NCBI GenBank assembly: GCA_017880865.1
Contig: JADGRL010000024.1
Location: 1-44,190 of the forward strand
Direction of reading: 5' to 3'
DNA: 44,190 nucleotides
Source: Gallionella sp.
Lineage (GTDB): Bacteria > Pseudomonadota > Gammaproteobacteria > Burkholderiales > Gallionellaceae
The notes beneath the pieces were generated by a model. The model was given only the letters and a program-made list of their open reading frames with translations. It was not told the origin of the DNA and ran no database searches. Made by a program: the position numbers and the translations under genes. Position 1 is the first letter of the stretch. Each line of letters starts with the position of its first letter. This document shows positions 8,444-18,286 of this stretch, piece by piece.

Positions 8444-9967
8444 TTATGCCGCTAGAGGTCGCGGCCGCGAGATGCCAAAACCCTGCGCAAAATCGATACC
8501 GATTTCTCTCAACTTCACAATGGTTTCTTCGCTCTCCACCAGTTCCGCGACGGTTTTGACGCCGATCTTTTTTGCGACCTGATTTAGGGCTGTTACCTTG
8601 GCGAGCTTCACCGGGTCATGAAGAATGTTAAGTATGAGGCTACCGTCAATTTTCAGAAATTCCACCTGAAAGCCGCGGATCAGGTCAAATAACACCCGGT
8701 CCCGACCGAAGCCGCTCAGCGCAACACAGCAGCCACACTGCCTGACTTGTCGCGCAAATTCGGCGACTTCCGTAGTTCTCGCGGCGAGTTCCGATTCCGG
8801 TATTTCAAAACACAGGGCTGTTCCAGCCACACCGTATTCCAGTAACGTCAGCTGCAGGAATTCCGGGAAGCCTGGATCGATTATCGTGGCCCCCGACACG
8901 TTGATAAAGAACATCGAACCTTCTCGTTGACCTTCCTGTTGTTTTTTAAGGCCAACCCATTCCGTAACATGCTGCACAACCCACCGATCCAAATGCGTCA
9001 TCAGTCCATGTTTTTCGGCAAGCGGGAAAAATCTCCCCGGCGGGATCATTTTCTCCTCTTCCTCCATCAACCGGACCAGTATCTCGAAGTGTCCGGCTTC
9101 GCTGGAATTAACTGCCAGCGGGTTAATCAGTTGGCAAAACAAACTGAATGCGCCATTCTCGATGGACATCCTGATCCGGTCTGCATCCTGCTGTGTGGTA
9201 AGTTGGGCAGCGTAGGAGTCGACAAACAGGCCCTGATCAACTTTGCCATCCCGAACTGAAGCATGCATAACAGCGCCGCTGCCGTCTTGGCCGGGAACTT
9301 TTGATTCTGGCTGGGCTGGCATGCGCACATCACCGGGTTCGGTGATGTCATTCATCAACATGTAGAATCCGGTCACTTTGCCATCCTCTGCAAACTGGGG
9401 GAGATGTTCAATGGACAATTTGTAGAACGCGCCATCCGGCATTTTCTGCGTCCGTTCATAATGGACCGAATGTCCTTCCAAAGCCTTGCGGACCGCCGTC
9501 GCTGTTTCCTGATAAACCTTGGCACCCAGCACATCGCGCATATGCCGGCCATTGATCTGTTCAGGCCGTAAGCGCAACCATTTCAAGAATGCCTTATTGT
9601 GGTATTGGCAATGTCCCTCTTTGTCGATCAGCGCAACCATGGTCGGCAATACCTCGTCGATCAAATGCAATCTCGGTTTGCTGGCGGCAACGGCCTTCTC
9701 GGCAGCTTTACGAAGCTGAGATTCCTGCTCGAATTTGTTTTTTATTGACGACAATTGTGCGGTGCGACGCGTGACAACCCACTCTGCGTGCGACCTGCGT
9801 GTTGTCTCCGCAAGTATCGCGGCCAGCAGAATCCCGGTCAGAAACATGATCCATTGTTGACCGAGTTCGGTAAAGTAGATTGTAAAGACGAGTGCGGCGG
9901 CCGTAGCGACGACGGCTACAGCCGAAAAGAAGGGTCGAACGGCATGAAATATCCTGAGACTTTGCAT
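8444..9967 (-). CDS. Membrane PAS-EAL protein with degenerate EAL domain
   Basis: The protein has 507 residues. Two N-terminal membrane segments (about 10-30 and 35-53) are followed by a coiled coil, a PAS domain (about 90-215) and an EAL-family domain (about 255-505). There is no GGDEF domain. The EAL signature is FEILVRL, the usual ITE strand reads EIPES, and the metal-binding DDFG motif is replaced by LSGFG, so both essential aspartates are gone. It is therefore probably not an active c-di-GMP phosphodiesterase and may be a c-di-GMP receptor or a protein-binding domain. ATG at 9967 is preferred over 10015 because GAGGAG lies 5-6 bases upstream of it. It is transcribed toward the PhnD operon, separated by about 107 bp. 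Confidence 0.88.
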   Translation of the reverse strand: MQSLRIFHAVRPFFSAVAVVATAAALVFTIYFTELGQQWIMFLTGILLAAILAETTRRSHAEWVVTRRTAQLSSIKNKFEQESQLRKAAEKAVAASKPRLHLIDEVLPTMVALIDKEGHCQYHNKAFLKWLRLRPEQINGRHMRDVLGAKVYQETATAVRKALEGHSVHYERTQKMPDGAFYKLSIEHLPQFAEDGKVTGFYMLMNDITEPGDVRMPAQPESKVPGQDGSGAVMHASVRDGKVDQGLFVDSYAAQLTTQQDADRIRMSIENGAFSLFCQLINPLAVNSSEAGHFEILVRLMEEEEKMIPPGRFFPLAEKHGLMTHLDRWVVQHVTEWVGLKKQQEGQREGSMFFINVSGATIIDPGFPEFLQLTLLEYGVAGTALCFEIPESELAARTTEVAEFARQVRQCGCCVALSGFGRDRVLFDLIRGFQVEFLKIDGSLILNILHDPVKLAKVTALNQVAKKIGVKTVAELVESEETIVKLREIGIDFAQGFGISRPRPLAA

Positions 9968-10100
9968 TTCCGCTCCTCTGTGTCCCGCGAGTAGACATGT
10001 TGGGAACATCTCCATCTGACATGAGATGCCTTGTGCGCGTGACTATAACTTCTTTTTGAGGAACGTGCAGTGCCGTAGAGACACCCTAATGCCGAATAAC

Positions 10101-11330
10101 CTAACTCCGATAGCTTGCGTTGATCTTGACGTAGTCGTAAGAAAAATCGCAGGTCCAAAGCGTAGCATTTACGGCACCGCGATTGAGCACCACGCGTATC
10201 GTGATGTCGCTTTGCTGCATGATCCGCTGGCCCTCTTCTTCAACGTAGCTGGCGGCGCGTCCGCCGTTCTCGGCCACCAGTACCTCATCCAGATATAGCT
10301 TGAGCGCGGCGACATCCAGATCATCGATGCCCGCATATCCGATCGCGGCGAGAATGCGCCCGAGGTTGGGATCGGAAGCGAAGAACGCAGTCTTCACCAG
10401 CGGCGAGCGCGCGATAGCGTAGCCGATCTGTTTGCATTCATCTTCATCACGGCCTCCCTCGACTTGCACGGTGATGAACTTGGTCGCGCCTTCGCCATCG
10501 CGTACGATGGCTTGCGCCAGATTAGTCGCTACCTCGGTGATGACCAATTGCAATGCTTTTCCAGCGTGGCTGTCGGCAGCTTTAATTTCGTGCAGAACCG
10601 ACTTGCCGGTGGCGATCAACATCAACGCGTCGTTGGTGGAGGTGTCTCCGTCCACGGTGATGCAGTTGAACGAGCGGTTAGCGGCTTCGCTGACCATCGC
10701 CTGCAACAACGGTTGCGCAATCGCCGCATCGGTAGCGATGTAGCCCAGCATGGTCGCCATGTTCGGATGGATCATGCCCGACCCCTTGGCGATGCCGGTG
10801 ATCGTGATAGTCACACCATCTATGGTTACTTGCCTGGAGATGGCCTTTGCGACGATGTCGGTGGTCATGATCGCCTGAGCCGCATCAAGCCAATTATCCT
10901 CGCGCATGTTCGTCACAGCGCCAGGCAGACCCGCTGTTATCTTGTTCACGGGTAACGGCTCCATAATCACGCCGGTGGAAAACGGCAATATCTGAGATGC
11001 CTTGCAACCCAATAATCCTGCCAGTGCCGCGCAGGTAGTGCGCGCATCGTTCATGCCCTGTTCGCCGGTTCCCGCATTGGCATTACCGGTGTTGACCAGC
11101 AGTGCGCGTATGCCATCCGGTTGAGCAAGATGCTCGCGCGCAACAATGACAGGCGCGGCGCAGAAACGATTTTTCGTGAACACGCCGGCAACCCGTGCAC
11201 CGTCGCACAACTGCATCACCAGCAAGTCTTTGCGATTTTCGCGCTTGATGTTCGCTGCCGCGATACCCAAAGAAACGCCCGCAACGGGCAACAGTTGTGC
11301 CGCAACAGGCGGGGTCAGATTAACAGGCAT
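10101..11330 (-). CDS. argJ: Bifunctional ornithine acetyltransferase / N-acetylglutamate synthase ArgJ
   Basis: ArgJ transfers acetyl groups from N2-acetylornithine to glutamate (and may use acetyl-CoA) in arginine biosynthesis in the cytoplasm. The 409-residue length is typical. The precursor is expected to cut itself at the Ala-Thr bond in [20 protein letters not shown], which is present, producing alpha and beta chains with Thr as nucleophile. Other family blocks are [40 protein letters not shown] and the C-terminal [16 protein letters not shown] lies 7 bases before the ATG. It follows secA and the cNMP-binding gene on the same strand, an arrangement seen in related betaproteobacteria, with a palindromic repeat (11343-11390) in the gap just upstream. 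Confidence 0.96.
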   Translation of the reverse strand: MPVNLTPPVAAQLLPVAGVSLGIAAANIKRENRKDLLVMQLCDGARVAGVFTKNRFCAAPVIVAREHLAQPDGIRALLVNTGNANAGTGEQGMNDARTTCAALAGLLGCKASQILPFSTGVIMEPLPVNKITAGLPGAVTNMREDNWLDAAQAIMTTDIVAKAISRQVTIDGVTITITGIAKGSGMIHPNMATMLGYIATDAAIAQPLLQAMVSEAANRSFNCITVDGDTSTNDALMLIATGKSVLHEIKAADSHAGKALQLVITEVATNLAQAIVRDGEGATKFITVQVEGGRDEDECKQIGYAIARSPLVKTAFFASDPNLGRILAAIGYAGIDDLDVAALKLYLDEVLVAENGGRAASYVEEEGQRIMQQSDITIRVVLNRGAVNATLWTCDFSYDYVKINASYRS

Positions 11331-11342
11331 GTTTAAATCCTA

Positions 11343-11390
11343 TAACCAGCCACTTGGTTGCCGTTTTTTGGCTACTTAGTGGAATGGCTG
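11343..11390 (-). repeat. Palindromic hairpin repeat, copy 1
   Basis: On the minus strand this copy reads as ends CAGCCATTCCACTAA and CAAGTGGCTGGTTA around an inner stem GTAGCC/GGCAAC and loop AAAAAAC. The outer arms CCACT/AGTGG pair. It fills the gap between the cNMP-binding gene and argJ. Confidence 0.85.
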
Positions 11391-11399
11391 GTTGTTTTA

Positions 11400-11885
11400 T
11401 TAATAACGGCCGTGGGTACGGTAGATGTAATTGCTTAACTCTGCGGACTGGGTGTTCACGCGCCGCACGATGCCATGCACATTGCGCACCACGCCACGCA
11501 TCACTTTGTAGACGATCATCGGATGAGAGTTGATCAGCTTTTCGAACTCGGCTCTGGCCAGTCTCAACACCTTGGTATTGCCGACCGCGTAAAGCGTCGC
11601 AGTGATATCGGTTGCGGCTCCACCGACGAAGGTGATGATGCCGGCCAAATCGCCGGGTTTGAGCACATGTATCGTGGATTCTTCGCCGCCACTTTCAATC
11701 CTCACTTCGATGTCGCCATGCGCCAGAATGTACAGATTGTCTGGTTGCTTGTCTCCCGGCTGGACGATTATCTCGCCGGATTGGAAGTCCTGAACCGCGA
11801 ACAATCCTTCGATAATTTCCACTTCTGCATCACTCAATTCCTCGGTAATCGACGAAGTGCGCAACGTATCCCTCACTAGTGACAT
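11400..11885 (-). CDS. Cyclic-nucleotide-binding domain protein without DNA-binding domain
   Basis: The 161-residue protein consists of a single cNMP-binding (CAP-type) beta-barrel, about residues 15-130. It shows FQSGEIIVQPGDKQPDNLYILAHGDIEV, the phosphate-binding-cassette region LKPGDLAGIITFVGG and a C-helix tail. It has no helix-turn-helix, so it is not a CRP-type regulator and more likely a stand-alone sensor or adaptor; the ligand is unknown. The phosphate-binding cassette lacks an obvious RSA motif, so cAMP binding is uncertain. GGAGA is 6 bases before the ATG. It sits 18 bp after the secA stop codon on the same strand, so it may be co-transcribed with secA. Confidence 0.85.
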   Translation of the reverse strand: MSLVRDTLRTSSITEELSDAEVEIIEGLFAVQDFQSGEIIVQPGDKQPDNLYILAHGDIEVRIESGGEESTIHVLKPGDLAGIITFVGGAATDITATLYAVGNTKVLRLARAEFEKLINSHPMIVYKVMRGVVRNVHGIVRRVNTQSAELSNYIYRTHGRY

Positions 11886-11903
11886 CTCATTCTCCCTCGC
11901 GGA

Positions 11904-14651
11904 TTAACCCAACTTGCCATGGCACTGCTTGTATTTCTTGCCCGACCCGCACGGGCATGGATCATTGCGTCCCACCTTCTGCTCATCGCGCACAAACGGC
12001 TTATGCTCTTCATCCGTTGACGGGTTATCAGGAGACTGGGCCAGCGCTTCGGCGTAATCCGCATGATGGTATTGCACATTTTCCGGCGCAGGCGCGGCTT
12101 CTACCGCCTCGACATCCGACTCGCTGCGCACTTGCACGGTCATCAATACTTGCGTCACTTCGAGCTTGATGGAATCGAGCATCGCAGCGAACAACTCGAA
12201 TGCCTCGCGCTTGTATTCCTGCTTCGGATTCTTTTGCGCGTAACCGCGCAAATGGATGCCCTGGCGCAGATGATCCAGTGCGGCCAGGTGCTCGCGCCAA
12301 TGCGAGTCCAGACTTTGCAGCATCATCACACGCTCGTAATGGTGCATCGCCTCGGCGCTCACCGCCTCGACCTTTGCTAGGTATTGCAGCTCGGCCTGCT
12401 CCCTGACGCGCGCGCGTAGCGCTGCTTCATTAAACTGCTTATCCTGCTCCAGCCATTGCAGTAACGGCAATTCCAGACGAAACTCGGCGGCCAAAGCCTT
12501 TTCCAACGCGAGCACATCCCATTGCTCTTCCATCGAGTGCGGCGGAATGTACAGGCTGATGGTATTTTCCAGTACGTCCTCGCGCATCGCCTGAATGGTT
12601 TCGATGATATCCGCACTTTCCATCAACTCGCTGCGCTGCTGATAGATCACCTTGCGCTGATCGTTGGCGACATCATCGTATTCCAGAATCTGTTTGCGCA
12701 TGTCGAAGTTGCGCGCCTCGACCTTGCGCTGTGCATTCTCGATCGCACGCGTCACCCAGCTATGCTCAATCGCTTCACCTTCGGGCAACTTGAACTTGTT
12801 CATGATCGCCGTGACACGTTCCGAGGCAAAAATGCGCAGCAGCGGATCTTCCAACGACAGGTAGAAACGACTCGAACCCGGATCACCCTGACGACCGGAA
12901 CGGCCGCGCAACTGGTTATCCACGCGGCGCGATTCGTGGCGCTCGGTGCCGATGATGTGCAGTCCACCGCTGGCCAATACCTGCTGGTGCAGTTGTTGCC
13001 ACTCGGTTTTTAGCTGAGCGATGCGCTGTTCTTTGGCAGCCTCATCCAAGCTGGCATCCTCGCGTACCTGCTCGATCTGTTTCTCGACGTTGCCGCCCAG
13101 CACGATGTCCGTACCGCGCCCCGCCATGTTGGTGGCGATGGTCACCATCTTCGGCCGTCCGGCTTGCGCGATGATCTCGGCCTCGCGTGCATGTTGCTTG
13201 GCATTGAGCACCTGATGCGGCAGCTTGTCGCGCTCCAGATAGCTAGCCAGCAATTCAGAATTCTCGATCGAGGTCGTACCCACCAGCACCGGCTGCCCCC
13301 GCTCGTAGCAATCCTTGATGTCTTCGATTGCCGCAAGATATCGCTCTCTGGCGGTGAGGTAGACCTTGTCCATCATATCCCGGCGTATGGTTGGGCGATG
13401 CGGCGGGATGATCACCGTTTCCAGATTATAAATTTGCTGGAATTCGTAGGCCTCGGTATCCGCCGTGCCGGTCATACCGGCCAGCTTGACGTACATGCGG
13501 AAATAATTCTGAAAGGTAATCGAAGCCAGCGTCTGATTCTCCTTCTGGATAGTCACGCCCTCTTTGGCTTCGACAGCCTGATGCAGGCCATCCGACCAGC
13601 GCCGCCCCGACATCAAGCGGCCGGTAAATTCATCCACGATCACCACTTCGCCGTCCTGCACCACGTAATGCTGATCGCGATGAAACAAGTTGTGCGCGCG
13701 CAATGCCGCATACAAATGGTGGATCAGCGTGATGTTGGCTGGGTCATACAAACTCCCGCCCTCCGGCAACAACCCGGCTTGCGTGAGCATATTTTCGGCA
13801 TGTTCGTGACCAGACTCGGTCAGCAGAATCTGGTTGTTTTTCTCGTCCACGCTGAAATCGCCGGGGCCTTCAGGCTCGCCATCACGGGGCTGATCCACGT
13901 GCGCCTGGCGCACCAACTGAGGCACCAATTTATCGATGCGCACATAGATGTCTACGTTATCTTCGGCCTGGCCGGAAATAATCAGCGGGGTGCGCGCCTC
14001 GTCGATCAGGATCGAGTCCACTTCGTCCACGATGGCGTAATTGAGCGGGCGCTGAAAACGCTCGCCGACCTGGGTCGCCATGTTGTCGCGCAGATAATCA
14101 AAACCGAATTCGTTGTTGGTACCATAAGTCACATCGGCGGCATAAGCGGCTTGTTTGTCACCCGACTGCATCTGCGACAGGATCACACCCACCGACAAGC
14201 CCAGAGAGCGATACAACCTGCCCATCCACTCGGCATCGCGACTGGCCAGATAATCGTTCACGGTAACGACATGCACACCCCGACCAGAAATTGCATTCAG
14301 ATAAACCGGCAGCGTGGCCATCAGGGTTTTGCCTTCGCCGGTGCGCATCTCGGCGATCTTGCCATAATGCAGCACCATCCCGCCGATGAGTTGCTCATCG
14401 TAATGACGCATCCCCAACACGCGGCCACTCGCCTCGCGCACCACGGCAAAGGCTTCCGGCAGCAGCGCATCGAGTGATTCGCCCTGCGCAAACCGTTGCT
14501 TGAAACTTTCTGTTTTCTGGCGCAAGGCCTCATCGCTTAACTTGGCGATGTCGGCTTCAAGCATATTGATGGTTTGGGCGGTAGCGCGGTATTGCTTGAG
14601 CAAGCGATCATTGCGGCTACCGAAGATACTTTTCAGCAAACTGGAAATCAT
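11904..14651 (-). CDS. secA: Preprotein translocase ATPase SecA
   Basis: SecA is the peripheral ATPase that drives preproteins through SecYEG. The 915-residue length is normal. Visible elements are the first nucleotide-binding domain with Walker [12 protein letters not shown] near residue 104 and [20 protein letters not shown], the preprotein cross-linking region, the second nucleotide domain with [10 protein letters not shown] and [10 protein letters not shown], the helical scaffold, and the C-terminal zinc tail [17 protein letters not shown] (CxC...CH), which binds SecB and phospholipid. It follows an M23 peptidase and dciA, as in related betaproteobacteria. A terminator-like hairpin separates it from the M23 gene, so it probably has its own promoter within 14652-14699. 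Confidence 0.98.
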   Translation of the reverse strand: MISSLLKSIFGSRNDRLLKQYRATAQTINMLEADIAKLSDEALRQKTESFKQRFAQGESLDALLPEAFAVVREASGRVLGMRHYDEQLIGGMVLHYGKIAEMRTGEGKTLMATLPVYLNAISGRGVHVVTVNDYLASRDAEWMGRLYRSLGLSVGVILSQMQSGDKQAAYAADVTYGTNNEFGFDYLRDNMATQVGERFQRPLNYAIVDEVDSILIDEARTPLIISGQAEDNVDIYVRIDKLVPQLVRQAHVDQPRDGEPEGPGDFSVDEKNNQILLTESGHEHAENMLTQAGLLPEGGSLYDPANITLIHHLYAALRAHNLFHRDQHYVVQDGEVVIVDEFTGRLMSGRRWSDGLHQAVEAKEGVTIQKENQTLASITFQNYFRMYVKLAGMTGTADTEAYEFQQIYNLETVIIPPHRPTIRRDMMDKVYLTARERYLAAIEDIKDCYERGQPVLVGTTSIENSELLASYLERDKLPHQVLNAKQHAREAEIIAQAGRPKMVTIATNMAGRGTDIVLGGNVEKQIEQVREDASLDEAAKEQRIAQLKTEWQQLHQQVLASGGLHIIGTERHESRRVDNQLRGRSGRQGDPGSSRFYLSLEDPLLRIFASERVTAIMNKFKLPEGEAIEHSWVTRAIENAQRKVEARNFDMRKQILEYDDVANDQRKVIYQQRSELMESADIIETIQAMREDVLENTISLYIPPHSMEEQWDVLALEKALAAEFRLELPLLQWLEQDKQFNEAALRARVREQAELQYLAKVEAVSAEAMHHYERVMMLQSLDSHWREHLAALDHLRQGIHLRGYAQKNPKQEYKREAFELFAAMLDSIKLEVTQVLMTVQVRSESDVEAVEAAPAPENVQYHHADYAEALAQSPDNPSTDEEHKPFVRDEQKVGRNDPCPCGSGKKYKQCHGKLG

Positions 14652-14688
14652 GTTTTTCCAAACTACAAAATAATAAATTTCTCGACTA

Positions 14689-14725
14689 CAAAAAATAAAG
14701 GGTGAGGCAATCCATCACCTCACCC
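14689..14725 (-). terminator. Rho-independent terminator after the M23 peptidase gene
   Basis: On the minus strand, GGGTGAGG (14725-14718) pairs with CCTCACCC (14707-14700) across a 10-base loop and is followed by a T-rich run, TTTATTTTTTG (14699-14689). It lies 19 bp past the M23 stop codon and just before secA. Confidence 0.75.
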
Positions 14726-14743
14726 CCACCAATACCATCACTT

Positions 14744-15664
14744 TTAACTGTTGGCTTTTTGCAAAAAGCGCACGGGATTCTGAGCGACACCTTTATAGCG
14801 AACTTCAAAGTGCAAGTGGCTGCCGGTAGAGCGTCCAGTACTTCCTACCTCGGCAATCTTATCACCGCGCCGCACCACCTGACCGACCTTCACGAATAAT
14901 TTTGAAGCATGCGCGTAGCGCGTGACAATATCATTACCGTGATCAATCTCGACCATATTACCATACTGGGGATGCAAGCTCGCATAGGCCACCACACCCC
15001 CTGCCGAGGCATAGATCGACGTTCCGGTTTCCGCCACGAAGTCGACCCCCTCATGCATCGCATTGCCGCCGGTAAATGGATCTATGCGCCAACCGAAATT
15101 AGAAGAATAAAAGCCCGAGTGTACGGGCGGAATAGAAGGCAGCAACTTGCTGCTCAATTGATTCTGCAACAGCATGGTTTCCAGTGCCATCAGCTTATCG
15201 CCTCGATCATTGACTACATGACTCAACCTGTCCAGTTGCTGATCCAGACCGTTCTCCGACATTTTCTGTTCGGGGAAAACCACCAGTGGCCCGCCCTGTG
15301 CGGGCGGTTTGGAAAACTGAAATTCTTCCGGCTTCATGCCGGTCAGCTTGGCCAGACGCGCACCCAGCGCATCCAAGCGCTGCACCTTTGCCTGCATCTG
15401 CCCAACCCTGATCGCCATCGCATCCAGACTGCTATGCAAGTAGAATTGCTGTTTTTGTTGTTCGTCACTCTGCACCTCGGACAACAAGGTGCGTATTTCG
15501 TCGCTCAGGCCTTCCGGAGCAAAACGCACCAGCGCATATTGCAGCGTAAATGCCGCGCCCAACATCAATCCGGACAGCAGCAACAGCAACAACGCCATTT
15601 GCCAACCGCCCAGCGTAATGCTGCGAGTTTTTGCCAAACGACTGGAAACTAGAATAATATTCAT
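14744..15664 (-). CDS. M23 family peptidase (LytM-type), membrane anchored
   Basis: The 306-residue protein has an N-terminal membrane anchor (about 20-45), a coiled-coil stretch and a C-terminal LytM/M23 domain (about 195-300). The zinc ligands and catalytic residues are intact: HEGVDF (HxxxD), then RYAHASKL and SHLHFEVRYKG (HxH). It is expected to act in the periplasm as a D,D-endopeptidase or as an EnvC/NlpD-like activator. ATG at 15664 is chosen because AAAGGGGAAG lies just upstream; an extension to 15703 would overlap dciA's start. It is divergent from dciA, with only 30 bp between the starts, so the two promoters must overlap neighbouring coding sequence. Confidence 0.92.
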   Translation of the reverse strand: MNIILVSSRLAKTRSITLGGWQMALLLLLLSGLMLGAAFTLQYALVRFAPEGLSDEIRTLLSEVQSDEQQKQQFYLHSSLDAMAIRVGQMQAKVQRLDALGARLAKLTGMKPEEFQFSKPPAQGGPLVVFPEQKMSENGLDQQLDRLSHVVNDRGDKLMALETMLLQNQLSSKLLPSIPPVHSGFYSSNFGWRIDPFTGGNAMHEGVDFVAETGTSIYASAGGVVAYASLHPQYGNMVEIDHGNDIVTRYAHASKLFVKVGQVVRRGDKIAEVGSTGRSTGSHLHFEVRYKGVAQNPVRFLQKANS

Positions 15665-15694
15665 GCTTCCCCTTTCTAAAGTAATCGAAAATTT

Positions 15695-16123
15695 GTGGCA
15701 CAAAATCTGAAAACATTGCTGAGCGGCAATCAGGACCTACGTCCGCTACTCGCCAAAGCCCAGACTTTATCGGCCTTGCAACGCCATTTTATCAGTGTTG
15801 CGCCGCCCTATCTTGCGCAATCCAACCAGGTTCAGGTTTTGGGCCTGCTACTCGGCACGCTCAGCCTCGCCGTTGCCAATGCCACTGTCGCTGCGAAATT
15901 ACGCCAACTTGCACCCGAGCTGGTCATCATGATGCAGGACCGGGGTTGTGAGGTTAGCGGAATCCGCGTCAAGGTGCAAGTTTCCTTCGACCGCCTGCAA
16001 CCCAAACCCGCCCCCCACAAACTGAGCAAAACCGCCCAGAATGCGCTGAATGAACTCAGCCTGAGCCTCGGCGACTCCCCGCTCAAACAGGCGCTGGAGA
16101 AGATGATCCACAAAAAAGATTGA
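15695..16123 (+). CDS. dciA: DciA-type replicative helicase loader (DUF721)
   Basis: The 142-residue protein starts with GTG and belongs to the DUF721/DciA family, the ancestral loader of DnaB in bacteria that lack DnaC. The N-terminal part (about 1-90) shows LAKAQTLSALQRHFISVAPPYLAQSNQVQVLGLLLGTLSLAVANATVAAKLRQ in broken form, that is, a KH-like fold with the AKLRQL helix typical of the family; the tail (about 105-142) is the variable DnaB-contacting part. I see no clear ribosome-binding site. The lpxC - small membrane protein - dciA - M23 - secA neighbourhood is typical of betaproteobacteria and supports the call. Confidence 0.85.
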   Translation: MAQNLKTLLSGNQDLRPLLAKAQTLSALQRHFISVAPPYLAQSNQVQVLGLLLGTLSLAVANATVAAKLRQLAPELVIMMQDRGCEVSGIRVKVQVSFDRLQPKPAPHKLSKTAQNALNELSLSLGDSPLKQALEKMIHKKD

Positions 16124-16170
16124 TTCATACAGCACTAGGCAGGCTGTCCACGAAAGGCTCGAAAATCCAA

Positions 16171-16218
16171 TAGCCATTCCACTAAGTCACCAAACAACCG
16201 TGACCAAGTGGCTGGTTA
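16171..16218 (+). repeat. Palindromic hairpin repeat, copy 2
   Basis: Ends TAGCCATTCCACTAA and CAAGTGGCTGGTTA enclose inner stem GTCACC/CGTGAC (one mismatch) and loop AAACAAC. The outer arms CCACT/AGTGG pair. It lies between dciA and the Crp/Fnr gene. Confidence 0.88.
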
Positions 16219-16348
16219 ACGAAAAATGTGCATGAGACAAAACATTACCAGGCTGACCCAACTTGATCCGCAGCATGGCTTGTGGCGGGCCGCTTATAAC
16301 TTATGCGACAGTCAACGATCGAAAAGCGGACACTCACGTTTAAGTTGT

Positions 16349-16418
16349 CGTAGGGTGCAATAAGCGAGCGCATGGCACTGGATGTTTTCATTCGGCGCAA
16401 TAACGATTGCGTCCTACG
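16349..16418. repeat. REP-like inverted pair (CGTAGG ends)
   Basis: The stretch begins CGTAGGGTGCAATAAGCGAG and ends GCGCAATAACGATTGCG then TCCTACG, so its two ends are imperfect reverse complements headed by CGTAGG..GCAAT. This has the look of a GTAG-class REP doublet. It fills most of the otherwise empty gap 16219-16447. Confidence 0.6.
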
Positions 16419-16447
16419 CGAGCTCTCTACATTGTAGACTCTGCAGA

Positions 16448-17197
16448 TCAGAGTTGTTGAGGGTGGGTGGATAGCAACCGGTCGTACTCATTTTTTACCA
16501 CCGCGTAGCACTCGCACACCAGCTTTTCCAGTTTGGGTCGATCCACTACAGCGATGTGGCCGCGGCTGTAATTAATCACTCCGTCCTGGTGAAGCTTGCC
16601 GGCAGCCGCGGTCACGCCCTCTCGGCGCACGCCCAACATATTCGAGATCAGCTCTTGCGTCATCACCAGCTCATTGGTTGACAAGCGATCTAGGCACAAT
16701 AGTAGCAAGCGGCATAGTTGCTGGTCCAGTGAGTGGTGCCGGTTGCATGCCGCTGTTTGAGACATCTGGGCAAACAACGACTGCGCGAAACGCAGCGCCA
16801 AGTTTTGTAATTGACTGCCCAGTGCGAGTTCCTGCTTCAGAATATCCGCATGGAGCCGGTAGCCTTCGCCTGCGCTTTGCACAACCGCAAGGCTAGGAGA
16901 ACTATCGTTGTCCATAAACAAGCCGATGCCGACCACACCTTCGTTTCCGGTGAGTGCGACTTCCCCCGATGCCCCGTTTTTCATGATATAGGTCAGCGAG
17001 ACGATGCTGGTGGTCGGGAAATACACGTAATGCATATGAGCACCGGACTCGCACAGCACCAATCCTAGTGGCATCGAAATGAGTTGCAGATCAGGCAACA
17101 GGCGCGCGTAATCTAGCGCCGGCAGGGCTTCAAGAATATGGTTTAACTTCGGGCTGACAAAAGAAATTGGAATCGGTTTTTTCCCCATCGCAGACAT
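16448..17197 (-). CDS. Crp/Fnr family transcriptional regulator
   Basis: The 249-residue regulator has an N-terminal cNMP-type sensor barrel (about 20-145) and a C-terminal winged helix-turn-helix (about 165-240). The recognition region reads LVMTQELISNMLGVRREGVTAAAGKLHQDGVINYSRGHIAVVD. There is no N-terminal cysteine cluster, so it is not an FNR-type oxygen sensor with an iron-sulphur centre, and the cAMP-binding RxS motif is not evident; the effector is unknown. GGGGGAG lies about 9 bases upstream of the ATG. It stands between two repeat-rich gaps and interrupts the usual lpxC - small protein - dciA order, which suggests it was inserted there. Its targets cannot be told. Confidence 0.9.
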   Translation of the reverse strand: MSAMGKKPIPISFVSPKLNHILEALPALDYARLLPDLQLISMPLGLVLCESGAHMHYVYFPTTSIVSLTYIMKNGASGEVALTGNEGVVGIGLFMDNDSSPSLAVVQSAGEGYRLHADILKQELALGSQLQNLALRFAQSLFAQMSQTAACNRHHSLDQQLCRLLLLCLDRLSTNELVMTQELISNMLGVRREGVTAAAGKLHQDGVINYSRGHIAVVDRPKLEKLVCECYAVVKNEYDRLLSTHPQQL

Positions 17198-17369
17198 GGT
17201 TCATCTCCCCCTTAAGTTTCAATACTTGTTGTTCCGGCGAGGTTGCCAAAATTAGGTTCTTATCCTCGCCATCCATGTTGTGGCTTATTCAACTTATTGT
17301 TTTAGCCAGACCAATCCAAGTTTTATAGCGAACCAACAACTATTGGCCAGCCAATGTATGCCTCTTATA

Positions 17370-17440
17370 ATAAAATAAAAATTGGGGTCAGGTCTTGCAT
17401 TACGACAGTTTCTAAAATTGGAAAAAATGGGGTCTAGCAA
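17370..17440. repeat. Possible remnant of a RAYT/REP-associated element
   Basis: Two related phrases, ATTGGGGTCAGGTCTTGCAT and AAATTGGAAAAAATGGGGTC, occur 33 bases apart. From memory, phrases like these often border REP-associated transposase elements in proteobacteria. No transposase reading frame remains. The flanks 17198-17369 and 17441-17649 are AT-rich and show no gene. Confidence 0.35.
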
Positions 17441-17794
17441 AGTAGCATTCAAATCCACGCACATCAAATCTTCCCCAGAAAGTTATCCCGTCTCAGCGAA
17501 GTATACCCCAATATATTCGGCAAGTTGCGGGTGAGAATATTACAAAGACCGTAGAAGTGGTGGGCGAATGACCGCTATCATTAACATTCTCGAACGACCT
17601 CAATTGGCACGCAGCCGCCCAACGAGCCTTGTAACAAACCTAACTGAAAGCTGCACTTTACGCTTTGCATTCTGCCGGGTGGGCACCCTGTGCCCACGAT
17701 TAAATGACTTTAGCTTTTTAGGTTTTGCTTTTCTTCCACTGTGCGCCGCCGAGTCGCGCAGGCTGATTAGGGAATTCTGACGAATAGGTTTGCA

Positions 17795-17842
17795 TAGCCA
17801 TTCGACTAAGCTGGCAAACGACGCCAGCAAGTCGCTGGTTAT
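17795..17842 (+). repeat. Palindromic hairpin repeat, copy 3
   Basis: Ends TAGCCATTCGACTAA and AAGTCGCTGGTTAT enclose perfect inner stem GCTGGC/GCCAGC and loop AAACGAC. The outer arms CGACT/AGTCG pair, so the change from CCACT/AGTGG in copies 1 and 2 is compensated on both sides. It lies inside interspersed repeat copy B. Confidence 0.88.
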
Positions 17843-18189
17843 ATTTGAGCACGTGGGCGCGTAGCACCCGCAAGGAGTACGCCGTGGTTGCCTCGAAGAG
17901 GTTCTTGCCCCCTGCGGGGGTAAGCGGCTGAAGTCCCAACAACACACGCAGCGGATCGTGCGAGTTTATGAGGAAGCCTGACCAGTCGAGCAACGCAGGG
18001 CACCCGAAAACCCGTAAATGGTGCGCCGTGGTTGTATGGGGCAAATAATAAAGTCAGGCAATCCGTAACCAGCCAAAGGCTGGACGGAATTGACACAGCC
18101 CCGACAACCACGCAGGCGGCGGGAAACCGGGGACGCCTTCTTGGGGTTACCTTTCTTGGCAAGAAAAGAAAGGTGACTGATAGAACTAC

Positions 18190-18235
18190 TAGCCATCTGA
18201 CTAACCCAGCAAACGACGCTAGCTAAGTCATTAAT
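18190..18235 (+). repeat. Palindromic hairpin repeat, copy 4 (right end decayed)
   Basis: The left end TAGCCATCTGACTAA is intact. The inner stem CCCAGC/GCTAGC is imperfect, the loop is AAACGAC, and outer arms TGACT/AGTCA pair. The right end reads AAGTCATTAAT instead of ATTGGTTA. It is in tandem with copy 5. Confidence 0.8.
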
Positions 18236-18243
18236 GAAGCAAC

Positions 18244-18286
18244 TAGCCATCTCACTAAGGCAGCAAGCTGCCAAGTGATTGGTTAT
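18244..18286 (+). repeat. Palindromic hairpin repeat, copy 5 (short loop)
   Basis: Ends TAGCCATCTCACTAA and AAGTGATTGGTTAT enclose perfect stem GGCAGC/GCTGCC with only AA left of the usual 7-base loop. The outer arms TCACT/AGTGA pair, a third compensated variant. Confidence 0.82.

Noticed and set aside
13164..14477. A 437-codon plus-strand open frame
   Set aside because: It lies entirely antisense to secA and shows no recognisable domain.
16437..16454. Hairpin ACTCTG/CAGAGT at the end of the Crp/Fnr gene as a terminator
   Set aside because: The stem is only 6 bp, overlaps the stop codon and has no T-run after it on the minus strand.
17795..18286. Clustered copies 3, 4 and 5 as a CRISPR array
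   Set aside because: Copies are irregularly spaced, differ in their stems and have no uniform spacers or cas genes.
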